NCBI GenBank assembly: GCA_017883235.1
Contig: JADGNY010000002.1
Location: 1-64,000, forward strand
DNA from: Thermoanaerobaculia bacterium
Lineage (GTDB): Bacteria > Acidobacteriota > Thermoanaerobaculia > Gp7-AA8
Reading direction: 5' to 3'
DNA length: 64,000 nucleotides
The notes beneath the pieces are model-generated. The model was not told the origin of the DNA and did no database searches. It saw nothing but the letters and a program-made list of their open reading frames with translations. Both the position numbers and the translations under genes were made by a program. Every line of letters begins with the position of its first letter. Position 1 is the stretch's first letter. Below, in pieces: positions 17,856 through 26,633 of the stretch.

Positions 17856-18787
17856 ACGTCGGTGTAATCGGCACCGGCTACCTCGGGCGTCTTCACGCGC
17901 GCATCCTCACCGAGATGCCGGAGGCGGACGTCGTCGGGTTCGTCGAGACGAACGACGACATCGCCGCCGAGGTGACCGCGAACCTCGAGTTGAAACGATT
18001 CGATTCCGTCGGCGCCCTTGCACGCGAGATCGAGTGCGCGGTGGTGGCCACTCCGACGATGACGCACTTCGAGATCGCCCGCGAGTTGCTGGAGGCCGGA
18101 TGCGACGTGATGGTCGAGAAGCCGATCACCCCCTCGGTCGAGGAAGCGCGGCGACTCATCGAAATCGCGGCGTCGCGGCAGCGCATCCTGCAGGTCGGTC
18201 ATGTGGAGCGTTACAACCCGGCCATCACCGCCGTCGCGCCGTTGTTGCACAGCGCCCGTTTCATCGAAGGGGAGCGCCTCGGCGTCTTCGTCGGCCGCTC
18301 GCTCGACATCGACGTCCTGCTCGACCTGATGATTCATGACCTCAACCTCGTCCTCTCGCTGCTCGGGCAGCGCGTCGTCGACGTGCGGGCCGTCGGCGTG
18401 GCCGTGCTCACCGAGAACGTCGACATCGCCAATGTCCGCCTCGAATTCGAGAACGGCGCCGTCGCCAACCTGACGGCAAGCCGCGTCTCGCAGGAGCGCG
18501 TGCGCAAGATCCGCTTTTTCAGCCCCGAGGCATACATCTCGATCGATACGAAAGAGCAGGAAGTGAAAGGCTTTCGCCTCGACGGCAAATCGATCGTTCC
18601 GATCGATTTGAAGGTGACGAAGAAAGAGCCCTTGCGCGCCGAGCTTGAAGCATTTGTCGAATGCGTAAGCTCGCGTGCGCGGCCGCTCGTCAGCGGAGAG
18701 GACGGCCTGGCGGCAGTGGAGCTTGCCATTCGGGTGGCGAAGGCCATCGATGACTCGTTGAAGCGATTCGGAATGTCGCGGGAGTGA
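17852..18787 (+). CDS. Gfo/Idh/MocA family oxidoreductase in the lpx operon
   Basis: NAD(P)-dependent sugar oxidoreductase of 311 residues: Rossmann motif GVIGTGYLGRLHA at about 4-16, the EKP motif (VEKPIT) with the catalytic Lys, GHVERYNPA, and the LMIHDLNLVL helix with the Asp-His pair. It overlaps lpxA by four bases. The established relative in this position is GnnA, which oxidises C3 of UDP-GlcNAc before the transaminase GnnB forms the 3-amino sugar. No gnnB-like aminotransferase is next to it here, so this role is only a hypothesis; similar genes of unknown function also follow lpxA in other phyla. Confidence 0.82.
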   Translation: MNVGVIGTGYLGRLHARILTEMPEADVVGFVETNDDIAAEVTANLELKRFDSVGALAREIECAVVATPTMTHFEIARELLEAGCDVMVEKPITPSVEEARRLIEIAASRQRILQVGHVERYNPAITAVAPLLHSARFIEGERLGVFVGRSLDIDVLLDLMIHDLNLVLSLLGQRVVDVRAVGVAVLTENVDIANVRLEFENGAVANLTASRVSQERVRKIRFFSPEAYISIDTKEQEVKGFRLDGKSIVPIDLKVTKKEPLRAELEAFVECVSSRARPLVSGEDGLAAVELAIRVAKAIDDSLKRFGMSRE

Positions 18788-18796
18788 GCAAGGCAA

Positions 18797-19675
18797 ATGA
18801 ACGACGCAAGCATCGGCATCATTGGCGGCTCCGGCCTGTATCAGATGGAAGGGCTGACCGTTCTCGATGAGCGCAGGATCGACACTCCGTTCGGTGATCC
18901 GTCCGATGCCTACATCATCGGTGAGATTGCCGGCGTCCGCGTGGCGTTTCTCTCGCGGCATGGACGAGGCCATCGTCTCTCCCCGAGCGAGTTGAACTAT
19001 CGCGCCAATCTCTTCGGCTTCAAGCTGCTCGGCGTTCACACGATCCTTTCGGCGAGCGCCGTCGGATCGATGAAGGAAGAGTACGCGCCGACCGACATCG
19101 TCTTCCCGCATCAGTTCATCGACCGGACCCGGCATCGGCCCGATACGTTCTTCGGCAACGGCCTGGTCGCGCATGTCGGATTCGCCGATCCGATCTGCAC
19201 CGCGCTGTCCTCGACGATGAGCAAGGCCGCCCGTGACGTCGGCGCGCGCGTGCACGACGGTGGCGTTTACATCTGCATGGAAGGGCCCCAGTTCTCGACG
19301 CGCGCGGAGTCGAACCTCTATCGCTCCTGGGGCGCCGACGTCATCGGCATGACCAACCTCCAGGAAGCGAAGCTGGCCCGCGAAGCGGAGATCTGTTATG
19401 CCACCATGGCCCTCGTCACCGACTACGACTGCTGGCACGCGACGCACGAAGACGTCACGGTCGAGACGGTTCTGGCGTATCTGGCAAAGAACGCCGAGAC
19501 CGCCCAGAAGATCCTTCACAACTCGATCGTTCCGGCCGCGAACCGCAAGCGCGACTGCGCCTGTGTCAACGCGCTGCAATACGCGATCATCACGCAGAAA
19601 ACGGAGATCCCGGAGAAGGTGAAGAGGGATCTGGCGCCCCTCATTGGCAAATACGTTTCCCAGGAGATCAGATGA
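18797..19675 (+). CDS. mtnP: S-methyl-5'-thioadenosine phosphorylase
   Basis: Cleaves methylthioadenosine with phosphate to adenine and methylthioribose 1-phosphate in methionine salvage. The 292-residue product has the phosphate-binding GIIGGSGLY start, the SRHGRGH motif, and GVYICMEGPQFSTRAES and GMTNLQEAKLARE of the substrate site. It overlaps the following kinase gene by four bases. Later methionine salvage genes (mtnA onward) are not in the window. Confidence 0.93.
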   Translation: MNDASIGIIGGSGLYQMEGLTVLDERRIDTPFGDPSDAYIIGEIAGVRVAFLSRHGRGHRLSPSELNYRANLFGFKLLGVHTILSASAVGSMKEEYAPTDIVFPHQFIDRTRHRPDTFFGNGLVAHVGFADPICTALSSTMSKAARDVGARVHDGGVYICMEGPQFSTRAESNLYRSWGADVIGMTNLQEAKLAREAEICYATMALVTDYDCWHATHEDVTVETVLAYLAKNAETAQKILHNSIVPAANRKRDCACVNALQYAIITQKTEIPEKVKRDLAPLIGKYVSQEIR

Positions 19676-20589
19676 GCATCCTTGTTGTCGGCAGTGTCGC
19701 GTTCGACGCGATCGAGACTCCGTTCGGGAGCGTCGACAGATGTATCGGCGGATCGGCGACGTACTTCTCCGTCGCCGCGTCCTTCTTTTCCGAGGTTGAT
19801 CTCGTGGCCGTCGTCGGCGACGATTTCTCGGAAGACGACCTGGGCATCTTCCGCGGCCGCAAGATCAACCTTGATGGCCTGCAACGCGTCCCCGGCGCGA
19901 AGACGTTCTTCTGGAGCGGCGAGTACGGCTTCGATCTCAACGTCGCCAAGACGCGCGACACACAGCTCAACGTCTTCGCCGACTTCAAGCCGCGGCTCGG
20001 CGAAAAGCATCGCAACCCGGACGTGCTGTTCCTCGCCAACATCCAGCCCGATCTGCAGATGGAAGTGCTTCAGCAGTGCCGCCGCCCACGCGTCGTGGCG
20101 CTCGACACGATGAACCTCTGGATCGCTACGGCCAAAGAATCGCTGACGCGCATCCTTCGCGAGGTGGATCTCGTGGTCATCAATGAAGCCGAGGTGCGGC
20201 AGTTCACGGAAGAGGCAAACCTCATCAAGGGGGCGAGGCAGATCCTGGCGCTCGGGCCGCGAACGCTCGTCGTCAAACGCGGCGAGTACGGCGTCATGAT
20301 GATTACACCCGACGCCGTCTTCGCCGCACCGGCATATCCGCTGGAAGCGGTTTTCGATCCGACCGGCGCCGGCGACACCTTCGCCGGCGGCTTCCTCGGC
20401 TACCTTGCTTCGCGCGCGGAAGTGAGCGACCGCGATCTTCGCCGAGCCATCGTTTTTGGCAGCGTGCTGGCGTCGTTCACCGTCGAGAAGTTCTCACTGG
20501 ATCGCCTCCGCGAGATCACGCTCGACGACGTCTACGAGCGCTATCAGGAGTTCCGCAAGCTCACGCACTTCGAGGATCACGACCGGTAG
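19672..20589 (+). CDS. PfkB family carbohydrate/nucleoside kinase
   Basis: A 305-residue ribokinase-fold kinase. The N-terminal glycine pair region is CIGGSATYFS; the C-terminal PfkB signature with the catalytic Asp is DPTGAGDTFAGGF. Coupled by a four-base overlap to the MTA phosphorylase, so adenosine or a ribose derivative from salvage is a reasonable substrate guess. Sugar kinases of this family cannot be assigned by motif alone. Confidence 0.85.
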   Translation: MSILVVGSVAFDAIETPFGSVDRCIGGSATYFSVAASFFSEVDLVAVVGDDFSEDDLGIFRGRKINLDGLQRVPGAKTFFWSGEYGFDLNVAKTRDTQLNVFADFKPRLGEKHRNPDVLFLANIQPDLQMEVLQQCRRPRVVALDTMNLWIATAKESLTRILREVDLVVINEAEVRQFTEEANLIKGARQILALGPRTLVVKRGEYGVMMITPDAVFAAPAYPLEAVFDPTGAGDTFAGGFLGYLASRAEVSDRDLRRAIVFGSVLASFTVEKFSLDRLREITLDDVYERYQEFRKLTHFEDHDR

Positions 20590-20693
20590 GCCGAATTGAC
20601 GTGACACCTCACCGGCTGGCCGGCGGACCGATCCTGTTCATGTCAACCGCGGCGATGTGAATTCTTCGTGACGCACAAACAACGAAGGCGCGG

Positions 20694-23072
20694 ATGCATA
20701 ATCGGACTGTGACCACCGGTCCCACAGAGCAATCATCCGGCCCGCTCGCCGCCGTCCTGGAAGGGGCCGGGGTCGGGATCGTTGTCCTTGACTGGCGCGG
20801 GCACATCGTCATCGCCAACACCGCGTTTTGCGATCTGCTCGGGTACGCGAAAGAGGAGCTGTTGGGACTCCACGAGCGGAACATCACGCACGACGACGCG
20901 GACGCCGCTCTCTTCCAGGATCTCCTCGCCGGAAAGCGGACGCGGTACACGATCGACAAGCGCTATCTCCACCAGAGCGGCGCTGATGTGTGGGGACGCG
21001 TCACGGTGACCGTGGTCCGTGAATCTGCCGGCGACTTCGCCATCGCCGTGGTCGAGGACATCACAGAGAAACGCGGCATCGAAGAAGCGGCGGATGAAGT
21101 ACGCAGGGCTCACGAGCGCTACGCACTGGTCGCGCGCGCCACGAACGATGTCATCTGGGACTGGGACGCCGAGCATGGAACCATCATCTGGAACGACGCG
21201 CTCCAGTCGATGTTCGGGTATGCGCCCGATCAGATCGACAACCGCCTGCAGTGGTGGGACAGCCACCTGCATCCCGACGATCGCGAGCGCGTCGTTGCCG
21301 GCATCAACGGCATCATCGAGAAGGGCGGCTCGTCGTGGACTGACGAGTACCGCTTCGAGCGCGCCGATGGCAGCTTCACCGAGGTGCTCGACCGCGGATA
21401 CATCGCCCGGTCGGAAGACGGCACGCCGATCCGGATGATCGGGGCGATGCTCGATGTGACGGAGCGCAAGCGCGCCGAGCGCACGGCGACGTTCATGGCC
21501 GAGGCCAGCGCAGTCCTCGCCTCATCGCTCGACTATCACGTCACTCTGGCGCGCGTGGCGGAACTGACGGTTCCGTTGCTGGCCGATTGTTGTTTCGTCG
21601 ATCTGCGCACCGGCGAAGAGACTTTCGAGCGGCTTGCTTCGGCTGACCAGGATCCCACACGCGACCTCTTTGCCCGCCTCGTTCGCGAGGTCATCACGAC
21701 CGGTGTTCCGCGGCTGCTCGCGCATATCGACGGCACGGATCCGCTGTACGCATCCGGCATTGGTTCCGCGTTGATCGTCCCTCTCGTCGTTGTGTCGGGT
21801 GACCGGCCGATGGGCGCGCTTACCCTGGCGATGAGTCATTCGCGCCGGGTTCTGGCGGAGAGAGATACGCGCGTCGTGGAAGATGTGGCGCGCCGCGCGG
21901 CGATGGCGATCGAGCACGCCCGCCTCTACGACGATGCGCAGAAAGCCAATCTCGCCAAGGACGAGTTCCTGGCCATTCTCTCCCACGAGTTGAGCACGCC
22001 GCTGACGATCATCCTCGGCTGGTCAGGCATTCTCAGCCGCGAAGACGTCACACAGGAAGAGCTGACCCGCGGGGTCGAGAGCATCCGCGCCGGCGCTCTG
22101 GCTCAGGCGCAGCTCATCGATGACGTTCTCGATCTTTCGCGCGTGACGACTGGCAAGTTGCGTCTCGATGTCCAGCCGGTCTCGATCGGACAGCTCGTCG
22201 CCGATTCGCTGACGGCCGTTCGTGTGGCCTCGGCCGCAAAACGGATCGAGCTGATCGCGCCCGACACGACCACGGCAGCCACAGTCCTCGGCGACGCGAA
22301 CCGCTTGCGTCAGGTGATCTGGAATCTGCTCACGAATGCGATCAAATTCACGCCGCCGGGTGGGCGGGTGGTAGTGGATCTCGAGATCACACCCGGCACC
22401 GTCCGGCTGATCGTGACCGATACCGGCCGCGGGATCGCCCGCGAGTTTCTCACGCACGTCTTCGAGCCCTTCCGCCAGGCTGACGCCTCCACGACGCGCG
22501 CGCATGGCGGCCTCGGCCTCGGTCTGGCCATCGTTCGCTATCTCGTTGAAGGGCACGGCGGCACGGTCGCCGCGTTCAGCGACGGCCTCGACCAGGGCGC
22601 CCGCTTCGTCGTCGAGCTTCCCTCGGTATCCACCTCGACCAGCTTCGTTTCCGCCACCCGGTCGAAGCCGAACGCGGAACTGGCCGGCGTTCGCGTTCTC
22701 TTCGTCGATGATCAGGCCGACGCCCGCGAGCTCGCGGAAGTGATCTTCTCCGGCGCCGGCGCGGAGACCACCATCGCCTCATCGGCGACGGAAGCGTTGG
22801 GCGCGCTGGAGCGATTGCCGATCGATATCATCGTTGCCGACATCGGCATGCCCGAGGTCGACGGCTACGGCCTCATCGCGGAGATTCGCCGCCGCGATGC
22901 AATCTCCGGACGCCACACCCCCGCAATCGCCGCGACCGCGTATCGTGGACAGGAGGATCGTACCCGCGTGCTTGCGGCGGGTTTCGACGCGTACCTCAAG
23001 AAACCGATGGATGCGGCCACGCTGACGTCGACGGTGGCCGGGGTGCTCGCGGCGGCACGAAGCAGCGCGTGA
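20694..23072 (+). CDS. Hybrid sensor histidine kinase (PAS-PAS-GAF-HisKA-HATPase-REC)
   Basis: A 792-residue signalling kinase without membrane segments. Order: PAS (about 15-125), PAS_3/PAC (about 140-265, with WDSHLHPDDR), GAF (about 285-415), HisKA with the phosphoacceptor in LSHELSTPL, ATPase boxes NLLTNAIKF, DTGRGIA and GLGLGLAIV, then a C-terminal receiver (VLFVDDQADARE, phosphorylated Asp in ADIGMPEVDG, conserved Lys in YLKKPMD). The convergent single receiver at 23080 ends 7 bp away and may be its partner in a phosphorelay. The signal is unknown. Confidence 0.93.
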   Translation: MHNRTVTTGPTEQSSGPLAAVLEGAGVGIVVLDWRGHIVIANTAFCDLLGYAKEELLGLHERNITHDDADAALFQDLLAGKRTRYTIDKRYLHQSGADVWGRVTVTVVRESAGDFAIAVVEDITEKRGIEEAADEVRRAHERYALVARATNDVIWDWDAEHGTIIWNDALQSMFGYAPDQIDNRLQWWDSHLHPDDRERVVAGINGIIEKGGSSWTDEYRFERADGSFTEVLDRGYIARSEDGTPIRMIGAMLDVTERKRAERTATFMAEASAVLASSLDYHVTLARVAELTVPLLADCCFVDLRTGEETFERLASADQDPTRDLFARLVREVITTGVPRLLAHIDGTDPLYASGIGSALIVPLVVVSGDRPMGALTLAMSHSRRVLAERDTRVVEDVARRAAMAIEHARLYDDAQKANLAKDEFLAILSHELSTPLTIILGWSGILSREDVTQEELTRGVESIRAGALAQAQLIDDVLDLSRVTTGKLRLDVQPVSIGQLVADSLTAVRVASAAKRIELIAPDTTTAATVLGDANRLRQVIWNLLTNAIKFTPPGGRVVVDLEITPGTVRLIVTDTGRGIAREFLTHVFEPFRQADASTTRAHGGLGLGLAIVRYLVEGHGGTVAAFSDGLDQGARFVVELPSVSTSTSFVSATRSKPNAELAGVRVLFVDDQADARELAEVIFSGAGAETTIASSATEALGALERLPIDIIVADIGMPEVDGYGLIAEIRRRDAISGRHTPAIAATAYRGQEDRTRVLAAGFDAYLKKPMDAATLTSTVAGVLAAARSSA

Positions 23073-23079
23073 GTCATCA

Positions 23080-23463
23080 TCAGGTCGAAGTCTGCAGCTC
23101 CGCGCAGATTCCCCGTACCGTCTCCGCCAGCTTGTCGATCTCGAACGGTTTTTGCAGGACCAGCGTGCCGGGGGGGAAACGGTCGCTGAGGTAACGCGAG
23201 ATTGCGGAGAGGATGATGAGGCGCGGCTTGTCTGCCAGTGCCGCAACGGCTTCCGCGACGAGCAGGCCGTTCTTCTTTGGCAGCATCAGATCGAGGATGA
23301 CGATGTCGTATCTGCCGGACGCGAGCTTTTCGATGGCCTCCTCTCCGTCAGAGGCGACATCGATCGATGTCGTCTGACGGGAAAGGATGGTTCTGATCAG
23401 GTCCTGCAGCTTTTCGTCATCCTCGACGATCAGGAGCGCGAAGGGTTGATCGTTCACGGCCAT
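23080..23463 (-). CDS. Single-domain response regulator
   Basis: A 127-residue stand-alone receiver: acidic pair in LIVEDDEKL, phosphorylated Asp in VILDLMLPKKNG, Thr/Ser switch in IILSAIS and Lys in VLQKPFE. There is no output domain, so it acts by protein contact or as a phosphate shuttle. Start at 23463 chosen because AGAGG lies about ten bases upstream and similarity begins there. It converges on the hybrid kinase gene. Confidence 0.88.
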   Translation of the reverse strand: MAVNDQPFALLIVEDDEKLQDLIRTILSRQTTSIDVASDGEEAIEKLASGRYDIVILDLMLPKKNGLLVAEAVAALADKPRLIILSAISRYLSDRFPPGTLVLQKPFEIDKLAETVRGICAELQTST

Positions 23464-23644
23464 TTTCTCAATGCCTCTTAGGTGAATAGTACCTGCGCCC
23501 GCACAAGCGGGCCGCGCAGAGGATCGAATCCCTACCCGCAAATGTTTCTTGACATGCGTTTTCGCAACGCGCATCTTCGACGCTCCCCGGGAGCTTCACC
23601 GGAACGTTCGACCAGTTGGCCGAATACCTGACCAGGAGTTGACC

Positions 23645-24040
23645 ATGTCGATGATCGAGAGGTTCAGATCACAGGCGCCGAGGATTCTCGGCGTTACCAG
23701 GATCCTGGTGGGGATCATGCTCGCCTGCCACGGTGCGCAAAAACTGTTCGGTGTTTTCGGAGGCATGCCGGGCGTACCGAAGGCGCTGATCTGGTCCGCC
23801 GGGCCGATCGAGCTCGTTGGCGGTGCGCTCATCGCAATCGGGCTCTTCACGCGAAGTACGGCCTTCCTGACGAGCGGCTTCATGGCCTTCGCCTATTTCA
23901 TCCATCACGCCCCCAAGGGTTTCTGGCCCATCACCAATGAAGGCGAGCTGGCGATCCTCTACTGCTGGCTGTTCCTCTACATCGCGGCGCAGGGGCCGGG
24001 AGCGTGGGCGCTGGACAATCTGCGCGGACGAGCTGACTGA
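23645..24040 (+). CDS. DoxX family membrane protein
   Basis: A 131-residue membrane protein with four predicted helices. RILVGIMLACHGAQKLFGVFGG and the GPIELVGGALIAIGLFTRSTAFL block are the DoxX family hallmark. DoxX-like proteins have been linked to redox stress and quinol/thiol oxidation, but most are uncharacterised. Start at 23645 has AGGAG nearby (CCAGGAGTTGACC before ATG). Confidence 0.88.
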   Translation: MSMIERFRSQAPRILGVTRILVGIMLACHGAQKLFGVFGGMPGVPKALIWSAGPIELVGGALIAIGLFTRSTAFLTSGFMAFAYFIHHAPKGFWPITNEGELAILYCWLFLYIAAQGPGAWALDNLRGRAD

Positions 24041-24056
24041 CGTCAGCGTCCGCGCG

Positions 24057-24077
24057 TTGTCGGTTGTCGGTTGCTGG
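24057..24077. repeat. Three heptamer tandem units
   Basis: TTGTCGG TTGTCGG TTGCTGG, three 7-bp units in tandem between doxX and the toxin-antitoxin promoter. No inverted partner is seen nearby. Same unit length as the inverted heptamer elements at 28571, 29864, 50637, 52399 and 53752. Confidence 0.6.
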
Positions 24078-24083
24078 GATTCA

Positions 24084-24130
24084 TTGACACAAACGGCTGT
24101 CTCGCCTATCATGTACATATCGATGTACAT
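24084..24130 (+). promoter_or_regulatory. Promoter and paired operator of the second vapBC operon
   Basis: TTGACA (24084-24089), a 17-bp spacer and TATCAT (24107-24112) form a near-consensus sigma-70 promoter. Overlapping the -10 box and running downstream are two copies of the perfect 8-bp palindrome ATGTACAT (24111-24118 and 24123-24130) separated by ATCG. This is the expected layout for autorepression by an antitoxin dimer or antitoxin-toxin complex. The antitoxin GTG start follows at 24143. Confidence 0.85.
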
Positions 24131-24142
24131 CGAGGTGAGCCC

Positions 24143-24424
24143 GTGGCTAAAAGACATTCGATCGCCGATGCACGCAGCAATCTGCCGCAGCTCATTCGCG
24201 ACGCGGAAGCGGGGGAACCTGTCGAATTGACGCGCAGAGGAGAAGGCGTAGCGGCGTTGATCGGCTGGGAGCAATACGAGCGGTTCCTGGCGACGTCACG
24301 TCCGTTCTCGGAAGCATGGGATGACTTTCGCCGTGAGTTCTCGCTGGCGGAGATGAAGATCGATCCCGACGAAGTGTTTGCCGGAGTGCGGGATAAAGGC
24401 CCCGGCCGGGACTCGAAGCTGTGA
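24143..24424 (+). CDS. Antitoxin, Phd/YefM family
   Basis: A 93-residue antitoxin. The N-terminus (VAKRHSIADARSNLPQLIRDAEAGEPVELTRRG) is the Phd/YefM DNA-binding fold, followed by EGVAALIGWEQYERFL and an extended acidic C-terminal tail for toxin binding. The start is GTG at 24143 with CGAGGTG just upstream; longer frames start inside the promoter and operator. The stop overlaps the toxin GTG start. Confidence 0.9.
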   Translation: MAKRHSIADARSNLPQLIRDAEAGEPVELTRRGEGVAALIGWEQYERFLATSRPFSEAWDDFRREFSLAEMKIDPDEVFAGVRDKGPGRDSKL

Positions 24425-24837
24425 CGCTTCAGTATCTCCTCGACACGAACATCGTATCGGAGCCGCTCAGGCCGAAGCCGCGCCACGGCGTTCTGCGAAA
24501 AATCCTCGACTACGAGGACGAGATCGCAATCCCCGCGATCGTGTGGCACGAGCTTCGGTACGGAGCGGCGAGGTTACCGGAATCTCGCCGGCGCACGGTC
24601 ATCTCACGGTACCTCAACGATGTCGTTCGGGCCACGATGCCGATCCTCGACTACGATGAAATCGCCGCTGAATGGCACGCCGCCGAGAGAGCGCGGTTGG
24701 CGGCCCGCGGAGAGACGCCACCATTTGCCGACGGTCAGATCGCGGCAATCGCGCAGGTACACGATCTGACCCTGGTGACGTTCAACGATGCCGATTTCAA
24801 GCGTTTCGACGGCCTTCGGATTGAGGTCTGGCGGTAA
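24421..24837 (+). CDS. vapC: PIN-domain RNase toxin (VapC type)
   Basis: A 138-residue VapC-type toxin, probably cleaving a specific tRNA or rRNA site. Acidic PIN residues are Asp in YLLDTNIVSEP, Glu in VWHELRYG, Asp in FADGQIAAIA and Asp in TFNDADF. Start is GTG at 24421, overlapping the antitoxin stop as GTGA. It resembles the E. coli and Salmonella VapC subgroup more than the FitB type seen at 4570. Confidence 0.92.
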   Translation: MTLQYLLDTNIVSEPLRPKPRHGVLRKILDYEDEIAIPAIVWHELRYGAARLPESRRRTVISRYLNDVVRATMPILDYDEIAAEWHAAERARLAARGETPPFADGQIAAIAQVHDLTLVTFNDADFKRFDGLRIEVWR

Positions 24838-24843
24838 ACGTCC

Positions 24844-25575
24844 TCACAACAACTCCCTTAACCTCTGGTACCCGCTCCTGCTCACCGGCAGCCGTGTCCC
24901 ATCGCGAAGAATGGCCACGCGGCTGTCCTTTGCGTACAGCTCGATCTTCTCGATGCGTTCGATGTTCACCACGTACGCGCGGTGGATGCGCACGAAGCGG
25001 TCGGGATCGAGTTGCGCCGCAATCTCGCCGATCGGTTGTTGCTTGCGCAGCTTGACGCCGCCGGTGGTGATGCGGATGGCGTCATCGGCGGCCTCCACGT
25101 AGTCGAGGCGGGATACCGGCACGACCTGGATCGCGCCGTCGTCGCCGCGCACGACCACCCGTTGCAACGGCCTTGCGCGGAGCGACGTCGCCAGACCGGT
25201 AAGCGGCGGGCGATCGTGATGTCCGGCAGCCCGTTTGACGCGTTCCATCACCTGGCCGAATCGCTCCTGTGACAGCGGCTTGAGAAGGTAATCGAGGGCG
25301 TGGACCTCGAAGGCGCGCAACGCGTGCTCGTCGTGAGCGGTGACGAAGACGACGATCGGCGACCGGTCCAGCAGCTCGAGCACTTCGAAGCCGTCGAGCT
25401 TCGGCATCTGGATGTCGAGCAGAAGGAGGTCGGGATCGTGCTGGGCCACCGCCTTGACCGCCTCGAATCCGTTCGCGCACTCGGCGACGATCTCGCAATC
25501 CTCATCCGCGGAGAGGAATTCGCGCAGGAGCTCGCGCGCCGGCTGTTCGTCGTCGACGATTACGGTCCTGATCAT
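24844..25575 (-). CDS. LytTR-family response regulator
   Basis: A 243-residue regulator: receiver domain (IVDDEQPARELL, Asp in LLLDIQMPKLDG, Thr in VTAHDEHAL, Lys in YLLKPLS) joined to a C-terminal LytTR DNA-binding domain (about 145-240, with VEAADDAIRI and RIHRAYVVNIERI). LytTR regulators bind paired direct repeats upstream of envelope or virulence genes. It is the last gene of a five-gene overlapping operon and overlaps its cognate kinase by four bases. Confidence 0.94.
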   Translation of the reverse strand: MIRTVIVDDEQPARELLREFLSADEDCEIVAECANGFEAVKAVAQHDPDLLLLDIQMPKLDGFEVLELLDRSPIVVFVTAHDEHALRAFEVHALDYLLKPLSQERFGQVMERVKRAAGHHDRPPLTGLATSLRARPLQRVVVRGDDGAIQVVPVSRLDYVEAADDAIRITTGGVKLRKQQPIGEIAAQLDPDRFVRIHRAYVVNIERIEKIELYAKDSRVAILRDGTRLPVSRSGYQRLRELL

Positions 25576-26630
25576 CGCGGCAACTCGATCACGACGCGGA
25601 ACTGGCCTTCCGTTTCACGTGCCTGCAACATCGCTCGCCCTTCCGACACGGCGCTCAGCCGTCCTCGGGCGTTCTCGATGCCGATCCCTTCGCCGCGAAC
25701 GTCCGCGCGATCGGGATCGGCCGGATTGTCGATGAGGATGCGCAGCATGTGATTCTCGAGCGTGGCCACGATGTCGATCGTTCCTCCCTCGATCATCGAG
25801 GCCACGCCGTGCCGGACTGCATTCTCCACCAGCGGCTGCAGGAGGAGCGGCGGCACCATGCAGCGCGACGCCTCCTCATCGACGTTGATGTGTGTCGTGA
25901 GCCGGTCGCCGAAGCGCACTTTCTCAATTGCCAGGTAGCGCTCGACGAGGTCGATCTCCTCGCCGAGCGTGATGCGCTCCAGCGCGCCGAGCCGGAGGAT
26001 CAGGCGAAAAAAATCGGCGAGGCGCTGTGCCATCTCTCGCGCCTCCAGCGGACGCGAGCCGCACATCGAGGCCACGGCATTGAGGCTGTTGAACAGAAAA
26101 TGCGGATCGACCTGCGCCTTGAACGCCCGCAGCTCGGCCTCGCGCGCGAGCAACCGGTAGCGCAGCACTTCGTCTTCCGCTTCGCGAAGCGCTTCGATCT
26201 CCAGGAAGAGGTAGTGCACGGCCACGGCGGCCAGATAGAGAAGGATGCCCAGTCCGAAGAGGACGGAGTAGTCCGGCGTCAGGGCCGCATTCGCCTGGCG
26301 ATTCAGCACCGGCACCCACGACTTCCAGGTCCACACCCACAGGCCGCTCCCGGCGGCTGCCGACCCGGCATGGGCGATGGCGATCGACATGCGCGAGGTG
26401 TTTCGCAGCGGCAGCGCGCTGCAGAGGAATCGCGAGGTCAGGGCGATGAAGCCGAGCAGGAGCGATGGCGGGAGCGCCGCCGCGATCGCCAGGCCGGCCG
26501 AGGCCCCTCGTGCCCAGAGGAAAAAGACCGAGCTGGCCGTGGCCGCCGCGGCCACCGCCGCCACCGCGTAGAGGGCCAGCGCGCCGCGGCTCAATGCTCT
26601 TCGTGTCGTCGTTGCCGTCGTCGTTGACAT
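25572..26630 (-). CDS. LytS-type sensor histidine kinase
   Basis: A 352-residue membrane kinase with about four transmembrane helices in the first 165 residues and no large sensory domain. The HisK domain has the phosphoacceptor in QVDPHFLFNSLNAV, and the ATPase has PLVENAVRHG and GIGIENARGRL. Kinases of this subfamily pair with LytTR regulators, here encoded immediately downstream with a four-base overlap. The LiaF-like genes just upstream suggest that the signal comes from envelope damage. Confidence 0.93.
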   Translation of the reverse strand: MSTTTATTTRRALSRGALALYAVAAVAAAATASSVFFLWARGASAGLAIAAALPPSLLLGFIALTSRFLCSALPLRNTSRMSIAIAHAGSAAAGSGLWVWTWKSWVPVLNRQANAALTPDYSVLFGLGILLYLAAVAVHYLFLEIEALREAEDEVLRYRLLAREAELRAFKAQVDPHFLFNSLNAVASMCGSRPLEAREMAQRLADFFRLILRLGALERITLGEEIDLVERYLAIEKVRFGDRLTTHINVDEEASRCMVPPLLLQPLVENAVRHGVASMIEGGTIDIVATLENHMLRILIDNPADPDRADVRGEGIGIENARGRLSAVSEGRAMLQARETEGQFRVVIELPR

Positions 26631-26633
26631 CGG

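Noticed and set aside
17672-19579. Minus-strand frame of 635 codons
   Set aside because: Opposite to lpxA, the oxidoreductase and mtnP, all of which have clear motifs; no recognisable domain in the shadow.
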